Source: UKL13-3 sp040387195
GTDB taxonomy: Bacteria > Bacteroidota > Bacteroidia > UKL13-3
NCBI GenBank assembly: GCA_040387195.1
Contig: JAZKEF010000001.1
Span: 62,001-126,000 of the forward strand
Direction: 5' to 3'
DNA: 64,000 nt
The notes below the pieces were generated by a model. It did no database searches, was not told where the DNA came from, and was given only the letters and a program-made list of their open reading frames with translations. Made by a program: the position numbers and the translations under genes. Of this stretch, positions 26,364 through 33,992 are shown in pieces. Positions within the stretch are counted from its first letter, which is position 1; each line of letters starts with the position of its first letter.

Positions 26364-27164
26364 ATGACACAATATTCAAAGAACGACTTAATGAAAATTG
26401 CAATTGAAGAGCATTTAAAGTGTTCTAAATTTCCACGAGTCGGTGCAGTAATTACAAAAAATGGAATATTACTTTCAACTGGACACCGTGGAGAAAGAAA
26501 AGGAATACACGCTGAGAGAATTGCTATTGAAAAATTAAGTAAAGAAGAGTTACAAGGTTCAACAATCTATACGACATTGGAACCCTGCGTTACTATACAG
26601 CCGGGACAAAGTACAGAATGTTGTGCTGACTTAATTATAAAATCTGGAATTAGAGAAGCGGTTATTGGTGTTCTAGACCCCAATGGCACAATATATTCAG
26701 AAGGGTTCAGAAAATTATTAGAAAACAAAGTAAGCGTTGGTTTTTTCAATCGTAGCTTACGAAAAGCAGTTGAAGAAGAAACCTTTGAATATGGGGACAT
26801 TCATAAGTTGATTGGTCCAGGAAAAAGACGAATCCCAGTTATTCATAGTGGCACTCATTTGGACGTTCAATTTTCAGATACTGACACAAGAACAATAAGT
26901 ATTCGTTGGAGTACACTACAACCTCAACACGGTATTGTCGACTTATTAAGCGAAAACGGAGCTGTGAGAATTGCATCAGGCGCAACAAATTTTTCTGATA
27001 TTACCGACCCAATGGTTTTTAGATTTCCAAGCCATTTCGCAAGACTAAGTAAAGGAATGATTGCTATTGTTAAACCAAATAATGCGACATTTTGTGTTCT
27101 TTTTAAACTTCTTGAATTATTCGACAACGACATATTATTTCAATGGGAGATAAGGAATGAATAA
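26364..27164 (+). CDS. Zinc-dependent deaminase-fold protein with unknown C-terminal domain
   Basis: 266 residues. Residues 1-130 are a cytidine/deoxycytidylate/RibD-like deaminase domain: 'GIHAERIAIEKL' supplies the HxE, and 'YTTLEPCVTIQPGQSTECCA' supplies PC...C, with the wide Cys spacing of the RibD branch. 'IIKSGIREAVIGVLDPNGTI' also matches that branch. The C-terminal ~130 residues are not a reductase domain as in RibD and are not recognised. The substrate may be a nucleotide or pterin-like compound; a defence role is possible but unproven. AT-rich and flanked downstream by a cassette-type repeat. Confidence 0.8.
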   Translation: MTQYSKNDLMKIAIEEHLKCSKFPRVGAVITKNGILLSTGHRGERKGIHAERIAIEKLSKEELQGSTIYTTLEPCVTIQPGQSTECCADLIIKSGIREAVIGVLDPNGTIYSEGFRKLLENKVSVGFFNRSLRKAVEEETFEYGDIHKLIGPGKRRIPVIHSGTHLDVQFSDTDTRTISIRWSTLQPQHGIVDLLSENGAVRIASGATNFSDITDPMVFRFPSHFARLSKGMIAIVKPNNATFCVLFKLLELFDNDILFQWEIRNE

Positions 27165-27168
27165 TACA

Positions 27169-27200
27169 GCTTATAACAGGCGTTTGGCAAAATTTATAAG
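27169..27200 (+). repeat. Short attC-like repeat copy
   Basis: The first 24 bases (27169-27192, starting GCTTATAACAGGCGTTTGG) are identical to the start of the full element at 27863. The copy then breaks off and closes with TTATAAGC, giving an 8-bp inverted repeat GCTTATAA/TTATAAGC. It starts 5 bases after the deaminase stop. Confidence 0.85.
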
Positions 27201-27205
27201 CATTT

Positions 27206-27853
27206 ATGAGACAACACTTGGAATTTATGAACAGAGATGAAATAATTAATCACGAACTTGGACACGGTATAATTGCTTTTATATTTCACGGAGACTATTA
27301 CAATTTTGAAGGAATAAAGTTGGAATTAGTTGAGAAATTAAACGCGAGCGATTCAGCCTACACAATATCCAAACCTGTAGACGATTTGAGTAGCAAGGTG
27401 GACAATGACAATCATTTAGCTGCGTCTGTAGATGGACTACTTCTACTCGGTGGAGTTGCAGGACTGACGGTTTTTTCTAGAAATCAGAAACCAAATGAAT
27501 CATCAAATAATGATTACAAAAACATATTCGACTTTAGAGGATCTGAAGGAGATTGTGAGATTATCGAAAGAGGAAATCGACCATATGGTTGGTATCTGAA
27601 AAATGCGTTAAATAACGACAAGGAAAGGATTGATATTCGAAATGCAAGATTATTAAACTTATTAAGCAATATCCTTGAACAACAAGAAATTTTAAATGCC
27701 GTTGCATTTTTTAAAAACGAATTAAACTCAAAAAACGAATTAACAATTGACGACTTCGGAAACGCACTAGATTCAAGTTTTATTTCTCAAACAAAAACAG
27801 AGATAATAAAATTTATAAAAACTGGATTGGGGAAACCAATTTTGGTAGACTAA
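27206..27853 (+). CDS. HExxH-motif protein, possible zincin
   Basis: 215 residues. Near the N-terminus 'NRDEIINHELGHGIIAFIFH' holds HExxH with the surroundings of a zinc metallopeptidase, close in style to the 'HEAGHA' helix of M41 peptidases. The segment 'DGLLLLGGVAGLTVFSRN' resembles the Gly-rich region that follows it in that family. There is no AAA domain or signal peptide. It may be a small cytoplasmic protease or an inactive relative. It is the complete content of a 694-base unit between two copies of the cassette repeat. Confidence 0.65.
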   Translation: MRQHLEFMNRDEIINHELGHGIIAFIFHGDYYNFEGIKLELVEKLNASDSAYTISKPVDDLSSKVDNDNHLAASVDGLLLLGGVAGLTVFSRNQKPNESSNNDYKNIFDFRGSEGDCEIIERGNRPYGWYLKNALNNDKERIDIRNARLLNLLSNILEQQEILNAVAFFKNELNSKNELTIDDFGNALDSSFISQTKTEIIKFIKTGLGKPILVD

Positions 27854-27862
27854 ATGAAAACT

Positions 27863-27996
27863 GCTTATAACAGGCGTTTGGCAAAAGTGGCGGTTCAGTA
27901 CTCCGCAGACACATTTGTGGTTAATCAAATTTTGGTTCTCAGCATCAACATTTGTAGTGGAAATCGCCACCTTCGCCAAGCGCCAAAACGTTAGCT
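27863..27996 (+). repeat. Full-length attC-like element (134 bases)
   Basis: It begins GCTTATAACAGGCGTTTGG and ends CGCCAAAACGTTAGC. The outer arms 27869-27892 and 27966-27993 form an imperfect inverted repeat (AGGCGTTTGGC.. / ..GCCAAGCGCC). The central ~70 bases are T-rich and contain further partly paired segments. Integron attC sites have this layout: a short YYYAAC-type box, a long imperfect palindrome, and a GTTA box. The resemblance is structural; function is not shown. Confidence 0.8.
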
Positions 27997-28005
27997 GCGA
28001 TTTTA

Positions 28006-29208
28006 ATGAATAGACTCTTATTGACATTTATTCCCTTCTTGATTTCAAGCATTGTGTTTGGACAAAATCCATTCACGACATTCAAGATAGAAAAGAAGGA
28101 CTTAGTTATTATAAGTATTGGACAGCTAGGTCCAATGTCGAACCATTATGACAGACTCGCGCCAAAGTACAATTTTAACTACGACAATTGGGGAGAACCA
28201 AATCTTACTCAAATTGAATTAGACAGTATTTGGGCACACAACGAAAAAGTTGACTCTATTCTTAATGTTATTAATGGAAAGGATTGGAGTCACAGGTTTA
28301 ATGAGGAAGTAAAACAAATTTATAAAAGAGATTCAATCGTTATAGCCAATCTTAAGACTCATAAGTTTATCAAACAAGGATTAGCTAAACAAAAAAAGTA
28401 TGGAAACGGCTTTATCTACTTTGTTGACTCTACTTTAACCGAGGACATATACCGAATTCAGGTTCTTGGCTACCTTAATGACCACTATTCTAACAGAGGT
28501 AGCTATTACCGTGTTCTCATGCGTTATTCAGACAAAAAGATACTTTCCATTGACGACAGTATTATCAAAATTTCCAAACCAATTATTAAGACACTCTCAA
28601 TACCAATTGCAAATAGCACAGACACTTCATACTGGTATAAACATACGAATTTTATCATTCGCGATTTAGACGAAGAGGACTTAAAATTAACAAAGGAATA
28701 TTACCATCTTAGAATATGGACAGAGAAACAATTCATTGATCTCTCATACAATTTTAGAGGATACGAGTTTGCAACCATTACTAACTTCACGACATCAAAA
28801 AAGACAGGAAAAATTCACTCGCATACAGACATTGTAAATGAAGACTCAATTTTAATTCTTGTTGACAGCATCGGTCTATTAGCAATTCCCTCTGAAAATG
28901 AAATATCATGTTGGGGAAAAAGATTAGGAAGTCCTATGGTTCATAATTGTAATGATGGGATTACATACTTAATAGAATTCTCCTCCGATACAACTTATTC
29001 ATTCAAGAGTTATTCATGCCCAAGCGGATGGAATTGCAATGAAGCGGCTAAAATTGATTCGTTTTTCAAACAACTTGAACACCTTTTAAAACTTGAACAG
29101 AGGTTCGATAAATTCATACAATCACTACCAAAAGACTGTTACGACAACGGAATGATTTATTTACGTTGCACAGACAAAAAGTCGACAAGAAAGAAAAACC
29201 GCAGCTAA
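28006..29208 (+). CDS. Exported protein of unknown function, cassette-like
   Basis: 400 residues with a signal peptide (MNRLLLTFIPFLISSIVFGQ). The mature part is charged, Tyr- and Asp-rich, and contains two Cys in 'FKSYSCPSGWNCNEAAKIDS' near residue 345. No family is recognised. It begins 10 bases after the full attC-like element, and its stop codon TAA lies inside the first box (GCTAACA) of the next one. This tight fit of gene and repeat is what gene cassettes show. Confidence 0.75.
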   Translation: MNRLLLTFIPFLISSIVFGQNPFTTFKIEKKDLVIISIGQLGPMSNHYDRLAPKYNFNYDNWGEPNLTQIELDSIWAHNEKVDSILNVINGKDWSHRFNEEVKQIYKRDSIVIANLKTHKFIKQGLAKQKKYGNGFIYFVDSTLTEDIYRIQVLGYLNDHYSNRGSYYRVLMRYSDKKILSIDDSIIKISKPIIKTLSIPIANSTDTSYWYKHTNFIIRDLDEEDLKLTKEYYHLRIWTEKQFIDLSYNFRGYEFATITNFTTSKKTGKIHSHTDIVNEDSILILVDSIGLLAIPSENEISCWGKRLGSPMVHNCNDGITYLIEFSSDTTYSFKSYSCPSGWNCNEAAKIDSFFKQLEHLLKLEQRFDKFIQSLPKDCYDNGMIYLRCTDKKSTRKKNRS

Positions 29209-29334
29209 CACACGTCTTGCGCCATTGCCGGTGACGTTCTAAAATGAAACTTTTATGTACGCAAAATATTTTATCTTGGTTGACAGTTTCTGCTACGCAA
29301 TCGGCAACGACCACAAAGCCCGAAAACGTCAGGT
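29203..29334 (+). repeat. Second attC-like element, divergent sequence
   Basis: It begins CAGCTAACACACGTCTTGCG and ends with AAAACGTC. Internal complementary stretches (CATTGCCGGTG / CAATCGGCAACG) form an imperfect hairpin. The sequence differs from the 27863 element, but the plan is the same: an AACA box, inverted arms of ~20 bases, an AT-rich middle, and an AACGT box. Confidence 0.6.
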
Positions 29335-29383
29335 GCAACCATAACAGAACACACGTCTAAACTAAAAATGACAAACGAAAAAA

Positions 29384-29656
29384 ATGAACACAGAATTTAA
29401 GAATTGCCAGTCTTGTGGAATGCCATTAAAACGAGACGAAAAAGGAGGTGGAACAAATGAAGACAAAAGCATTAGCAAAAAGTATTGTTCCTACTGCTAT
29501 GAAAATGGTGAATTTATTTACAAAGGAAATAATGTTTTAGAATTTCAAGAATACTGCAAACAAAAAATGATGGAAGGCGGACATTCAAGATTTTTCTCTT
29601 GGCTTTTTACAAGAGGGATGAAACGATTAGATAGGTGGAAAACAATTAAAGACTGA
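29384..29656 (+). CDS. Putative zinc-ribbon protein
   Basis: 90 residues. Two Cys pairs, 'CQSCGMPLKRDEKGGGTNED' and 'KKYCSYCYENGEF', form a treble-clef-like zinc ribbon, followed by a basic aromatic C-terminus (HSRFFSWLFTRGMKRLDRWK). Similar small proteins are annotated as putative zinc-ribbon domain proteins and are widespread; some are fused to transcription regulators. Function unknown. It is the last same-strand gene of the AT-rich cassette-like stretch, and no repeat follows it. Confidence 0.8.
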   Translation: MNTEFKNCQSCGMPLKRDEKGGGTNEDKSISKKYCSYCYENGEFIYKGNNVLEFQEYCKQKMMEGGHSRFFSWLFTRGMKRLDRWKTIKD

Positions 29657-29756
29657 AACCAATAAAAAGTTATTGCCAAAGATTGAGATACTTTGAGAAA
29701 AAGAAGAAGACAACTTTTATTTTTATCTTAGCCTGATAAGTAATACTCACTCACCT

Positions 29757-30513
29757 ATGACAACAAAAAACCATTTCATGTTAGTGATAATTGTTTTCTG
29801 CCTTTTTGCCTGCAGGAACACAACAGAACATAAAAATGGCAAGATACCACAGGCGAACAAATTGACAGTTGAACAATTGTTTCCAGAGAACAGCATTGGC
29901 ATTGCTTACCTAGATACAATAATTGACGATACCTATTCGCTGACAATCAGATTTCCCAACTTCAATCTTCCGGATAGTATATTACCCCGCGATACCGCCA
30001 GCTATGGCAAAGACATANNNNNNNNNNGACATACCGATTGATTTACCTCCCCAAACAATTATATTATTTGACGACAAGGGAGAAATTATTACCATCACAA
30101 ATGCCACAGGTTGTATATCAGCATTTTGGTGCGAAAATGACGGTGGTATACAATACGAACCTACTTACAGACTAACGGTTGACAAAAATTATTGTAAAAG
30201 GAGACCTGCCCTACAAGACACCAAACGGCTTGGAAAAATCTCTTGTTTTGCAATCATAAACCACAACTCATATCAGTTTAAAAGTTTTTATCCTGCAACC
30301 GGAAAGGAATCTCAACATGTAATCATGCGGGGTCGCCTTTCCAATGATTATATTGGTTACGCCTCTACGATACAAGACAGCATTTACACCTATTACGACA
30401 GAAATGCTCAGATAACTATCGAGCAAGACGATTCGGGCATGACAGATTATTGTATAATGCTTCAGGTATACAACAGCAGACAAGAGTTTGAATTGGGTTG
30501 CTGCGGGCCTTAA
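29757..30513 (+). CDS. Lipoprotein of unknown function, split by a 10-N gap
   Basis: The gene reads MTTKNHFMLVIIVFCLFAC at the start, a lipobox with Cys at residue 19. It is interrupted by Ns at 30018-30027. The flanks overlap by six bases (GACATA on both sides); merging them gives one continuous frame ('SYGKDIPIDLPPQTI') of 246 residues ending '...LGCCGP'. So the gene is intact and the gap is an assembly artefact. The mature part is beta-rich and probably lies on the inner or outer leaflet facing the periplasm. No family is recognised. Confidence 0.75.
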
Positions 30514-30531
30514 TGAAAACATGAACTATAT

Positions 30532-30669
30532 ATGGCAACGGACAACGTACAAAAACTTATAGGCTTACTCGACCAAGCGGTACAACTAGCAGGACAATTT
30601 TCTGAAGGATACTCCGTACTAACAAGATCATCATTACTCCGGACGATAACAGTATCATACAAAAATTAA
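30532..30669 (+). pseudogene. Short ORF, possible frameshifted gene remnant
   Basis: It reads MATDNVQKLIGLLDQAVQLA and continues to 45 residues. After 'EGYS' the more protein-like text continues in another frame ('KIIITPDDNSIIQKLTP'), which also ends just before the next gene. This suggests a small gene broken by a frameshift. A chance ORF is the alternative. Confidence 0.35.
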
Positions 30670-30677
30670 CTCCGTAA

Positions 30678-31043
30678 ATGCATACAGACCTGAATAACTT
30701 TTACCTGAACAAAGATGAACCTAACAGAGGTTGCCTGCTTGCGTTGAGAAGCCTCATTCTTTCGCAAGACCCGACCATTACCGAAACAATAAAGTACGGC
30801 ATGCCCTGCTTTTGTTACCATCAGAAAATGTTCTGTTACCTGTGGACTGACAAAAAAACAACAGAACCTTACCTGCTGATGGTGGAAGGTAAACACCTTG
30901 ACCACCCCGGATTAGAAGAAGGCACCCGTTCCCGTATGAAAATTTTACGGATAAACCCACATAAGGACCTGCCGGTAATGACGATTGAAGGTATCTTGCA
31001 ACAAGCAATGGATCTCTATAGAACAGGAGTTATTAAAATATAA
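30678..31043 (+). CDS. DUF1801 (YdhG-like) domain protein
   Basis: 121 residues. 'LRSLILSQDPTITETIKYGM' and 'CFCYHQKMFCYLWTDKKTTE' are the two conserved parts of DUF1801 proteins, a small alpha/beta fold resembling the frataxin-like YdhG/YdeI group. 'RSMKILRI'-type basic residues and a final helix complete it. These proteins are common as stand-alone accessory genes in soil and aquatic Bacteroidota; the role is unknown. Confidence 0.88.
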   Translation: MHTDLNNFYLNKDEPNRGCLLALRSLILSQDPTITETIKYGMPCFCYHQKMFCYLWTDKKTTEPYLLMVEGKHLDHPGLEEGTRSRMKILRINPHKDLPVMTIEGILQQAMDLYRTGVIKI

Positions 31044-31115
31044 TTGCATAACTTAGTCTTGTTTAAACTGCAAACATGAGTAATTTACATCACCCATATA
31101 AATAATCTGCAACGA

Positions 31116-32018
31116 ATGAATATCATCGATAACAAACAAATCAGTTCCGGAACAAGACTTGGTGCAATGGTATTAGACCATGTGTTTATGACAATGATTG
31201 CAATGGTATTTTTTATTCCAAGCATGATTGTTGGTTTTGCAAAAGCATTTAACACAAGCCATGAAGAGATAGGTCCAACTTTTGGGGGCGGAACGTTGGC
31301 TTACATAAGTCTGGTTGGGTTTGCCTTATATGTTTGCAAAGACTGCATCAACGGAAGGAGCATTGCAAAACGAATCTTAAAATTACAGGTGGTGGATAAC
31401 ACAACAGGGCAAGTTGCCGGTCCATTGAAGTGTCTCATTCGAAACATCCTTATTGTGATCTGGCCGATTGAAGCAATCATTGCTTTAACAAACCCGGAGA
31501 GACGACTCGGTGATCGGGTTGCAGGAACTAAACTTGTGGTATTTGACCCATTACTTATACAGCCTAAAGTACCTATTGTACAGGCTTTAACTGCTGTAAC
31601 AATAGCTTATGGGCTTATATTCTTAACAACGCTTCCATTTAAAGGACTCATGTCTTTATTGGAAGAACCGAAAAAGAATTACACTAAAGATTCTTTTAAT
31701 CAACAATCAAGTACAGAATTGGAACAATTACTCACCGACACTTTAGGACAATATTTAACGCCAAGTGTCAAAGTTTACGACAAAACAGAAAATAAAAACC
31801 AAAAATACATTTCCATCATTTTACAATTGAAAGAAAACTATTTGGCGGACGAGGACACATACGAAGAGCTTAACTCATTAACAACAGCTTTGATCTATTC
31901 GAAATATCCGAAAGAAACTTTTACCGGACAACTAAAGTATATTTTTCAAACCACCGGGCATATGCAAAGTACATCAATCAATTTGGGAGTAGAAAACACC
32001 GAAGAACCAGTTGAATAG
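31116..32018 (+). CDS. RDD family membrane protein with soluble C-terminal domain
   Basis: 300 residues. The RDD domain covers ~1-150: 'SGTRLGAMVLDHVFMTMIAM' has the Arg and Asp of the name, 'GRSIAKRILKLQVVD' is the second motif, and 'NPERRLGDRVAGTKLVV' the third, with three to four membrane helices. The remaining ~130 residues are soluble and charged and not recognised. RDD proteins may act in ion or small-molecule transport. A shorter RDD gene occurs at 41791. Confidence 0.88.
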   Translation: MNIIDNKQISSGTRLGAMVLDHVFMTMIAMVFFIPSMIVGFAKAFNTSHEEIGPTFGGGTLAYISLVGFALYVCKDCINGRSIAKRILKLQVVDNTTGQVAGPLKCLIRNILIVIWPIEAIIALTNPERRLGDRVAGTKLVVFDPLLIQPKVPIVQALTAVTIAYGLIFLTTLPFKGLMSLLEEPKKNYTKDSFNQQSSTELEQLLTDTLGQYLTPSVKVYDKTENKNQKYISIILQLKENYLADEDTYEELNSLTTALIYSKYPKETFTGQLKYIFQTTGHMQSTSINLGVENTEEPVE

Positions 32019-32072
32019 GACCTTACTTTAGCAATTCCTTCAAATTAACTTTACCAACCAATAACACATCAC

Positions 32073-32423
32073 ATGGATTATGCAAGAGTTTTTGCAATGT
32101 CGTTTGCAAGTATTTATCCGCTGTACATAACTAAAATTGAGCGAAAAGGTCGCAGCATTGCAGAATTGGATGAAGTACTATTATGGCTTACAGGGTATAC
32201 CCAAAAATCCTTGCAGGAACAAATTGACAAGAAAGTAGACTTAAAAACTTTTTTTGCGCAGGCCCCAATGCTCCATCCGAATGTTTCCAAAATTACGGGT
32301 GTGATTTGTGGATACCGTGTAGAAGATATTGAAGACCCGCTGATGCAAAAAATCCGGTACATGGATAAACTCGTGGATGAACTGGCCAAAGGAAGAAAAA
32401 TGGAGAAGATCCTAAGGAAGTAA
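32073..32423 (+). CDS. DUF2200 domain protein
   Basis: 116 residues, almost all DUF2200: 'VFAMSFASIYPLYITKIERK', 'LDEVLLWLTGYTQKSLQ', 'NVSKITGVICGYRVEDIEDP' and a C-terminal 'MQKIRYMDKLVDELAKGRKM'. It is an alpha-helical cytoplasmic protein of unknown function, found singly in many Bacteroidota and Firmicutes. It follows the RDD gene by 54 bases on the same strand. Confidence 0.92.
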   Translation: MDYARVFAMSFASIYPLYITKIERKGRSIAELDEVLLWLTGYTQKSLQEQIDKKVDLKTFFAQAPMLHPNVSKITGVICGYRVEDIEDPLMQKIRYMDKLVDELAKGRKMEKILRK

Positions 32424-32442
32424 TAGCGTTCACGATATTTAT

Positions 32443-32625
32443 AACCACAGATTTCACCGATTTATGAATGAAAAGAAGAGCAGTCAACATTAGCACAGAG
32501 GAATGTGTACATTCGCTGTAAACAATACATTTAGTTAATTACTCCAACAATTAATCTGTGCTAATCAGTGGCAATACTTACAGAATACTCTGAACATTGA
32601 ATTAGTGTAATCAGCGGCAAAACAC
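32443..32625. repeat. Degenerate 'cagatt/aatctg' repeat region
   Basis: It contains ACCACAGATTTCACCGATT near the left, AATCTGTGCTAATCAGTGGC near 32552-32571, and GTGTAATCAGCGGC near 32605-32618. These are inverted relative to the left part and related to the hairpins at 33297 and 33907. The last piece runs into the 5' end of the Crp-like gene. Confidence 0.6.
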
Positions 32626-32710
32626 CAACACGACCATCGAATCACACGAACACATCATCAAACACTTTGAGCAGTTTATTCAGGCAACTGATAATCTGAA
32701 GGTTGAACTA

Positions 32711-33208
32711 TTGAAACGAGTGGCGGTAGTATCTTTCAAAAAGGGAGCGATTCTTATTGACGCAACAGGTGTGAGCACCAAAAGCTACTATATCCTTGAT
32801 GGTTTAACCCGGACGTATTTCTTAAAGAATGAGAAGCCCGTTATCGAGTATTTTTCTTCCAAAAACGAATGGGCTAATTCTCCCCGGAGTTGGCGTACCG
32901 GTAAATCCGATATCTATTATGTGGATGCTATTGAAGACACAACTGCTTTGTGTATCCATGTTGAGGATATGGCCTTTTTATTCAACAATTTTCCTGAACT
33001 GGATCGATACGGAAGACTATCGATGATTACCTTACTCGACCATTTGATGGAACGGATAACCTCTTTCAGGTTTACTACTGCAAGGGAAAAATATATGCAT
33101 TTCAAACAAACCTACCCTACTATTTATCACCGCATTCCATTAGGCATGGTGGCTTCATACTTGGGCATCTCACAGGAAACCCTGAGCCGTATCAGAGGCA
33201 ACAAATGA
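32711..33208 (+). CDS. Crp/Fnr-like transcription regulator with damaged or unclear start
   Basis: 165 residues from a TTG. The cyclic-nucleotide-binding-like beta-roll runs from 'KGAILIDATGVSTKSYYILD' to ~110, and the C-terminal helix-turn-helix is short: 'IPLGMVASYLGISQETLSRI'. The protein-like frame continues upstream ('TIESHEHIIKHFEQFIQATD') as homologues do, but back to the stop at 32603 there is no ATG, GTG or TTG. A degenerate repeat ends exactly there. Either translation starts at the TTG, or the original start was lost. Neither nucleotide contacts nor an FeS cluster can be assigned. Confidence 0.8.
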   Translation: MKRVAVVSFKKGAILIDATGVSTKSYYILDGLTRTYFLKNEKPVIEYFSSKNEWANSPRSWRTGKSDIYYVDAIEDTTALCIHVEDMAFLFNNFPELDRYGRLSMITLLDHLMERITSFRFTTAREKYMHFKQTYPTIYHRIPLGMVASYLGISQETLSRIRGNK

Positions 33209-33296
33209 TTATTTGACTTAGGTCAAAAGGAATTGATAAACCCATCCTATACTTTTGCCATCATGAAACGATGAGAATAGAATGACGCGAGTGAAA

Positions 33297-33363
33297 GGTT
33301 TCCCGCTGATCTCGGAGATGCCGCTGATCTTTCCTGCATAATCTACGAGATCAGCGGGAAACC
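33297..33363. repeat. Perfect 18-bp inverted repeat (hairpin)
   Basis: Arms 33297-33314 (GGTTTCCCGCTGATCTCG) and 33346-33363 are exact complements around a 31-base loop that repeats part of the arm (CCGCTGATC). It belongs to the same type as the repeats around the GxxExxY gene. Confidence 0.9.
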
Positions 33364-33416
33364 CCATTCCGCAAGACTTCTCCTTTATGCATGACAACAC
33401 CACATAACAAAAACAT

Positions 33417-33893
33417 ATGACACCTAGAATTGAAACACTCACCGAGAAAAAATTAATTGGTCAGCACCTCACCATGAGCTTAGCAGGAAACAAAACAGGC
33501 GAACTCTGGAAAACCTTTATGCCCAGACGCAGGGAAATAACTAACGCTGTAAGTCCGGATTTGATTTCCATGCAGGTGTATTCGCCCACCCACTTTCTCG
33601 ATTTTAAACCAACTAATACTTTCGAAAAGTGGGCCACTGTTGAAGTAACCGATTTTGACAAGGTGCCTGATGGAATGGAAACATTTACCTTACAGGGTGG
33701 ATTGTATGCTGTATTCCATTATGTAGGTTCGAGCAGCGACACAAGCATATTTCAATACATCTTTGGTACATGGTTGCCTAACTCATTTTATAGATTAGAC
33801 GACCGTCCACATTTTGAAGTACTGGGCGAAAAATACAAAAACAACGACCCCAATTCGGAAGAAGAAATCTGGATCCCCATCAAGCAGAAATAA
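33417..33893 (+). CDS. GyrI-like (AraC effector-binding) domain protein
   Basis: 158 residues with no DNA-binding part. It starts 'TPRIETLTEKKLIGQHLTMS', contains 'ATVEVTDFDKVPDGMETFTL' and 'GGLYAVFHYVGSSSDTSIFQ', and ends 'EEEIWIPIKQK': the SOUL/GyrI-like fold that binds small hydrophobic or cationic ligands. Stand-alone members include DNA-gyrase inhibitors and ligand hydrolases; the ligand here is unknown. It sits between two hairpin repeats (33297 and 33907). Confidence 0.88.
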   Translation: MTPRIETLTEKKLIGQHLTMSLAGNKTGELWKTFMPRRREITNAVSPDLISMQVYSPTHFLDFKPTNTFEKWATVEVTDFDKVPDGMETFTLQGGLYAVFHYVGSSSDTSIFQYIFGTWLPNSFYRLDDRPHFEVLGEKYKNNDPNSEEEIWIPIKQK

Positions 33894-33906
33894 CACCGGA
33901 GGAAAA

Positions 33907-33966
33907 GCCACAGATTTTCACAGATTAAGGGATTCTTTTCCAAACTAATCAGTGATAATCTGTGGC
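33907..33966. repeat. Inverted repeat, 'gccacagatt' type
   Basis: GCCACAGATT (33907-33916) and AATCTGTGGC (33957-33966) are perfect arms; inside are further relatives (TTCACAGATTAA, TAATCAGTGAT). It is the same dispersed family as at 32443. Confidence 0.85.
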
Positions 33967-33992
33967 AAACACCCTCCCGACAAACGTTTTTC

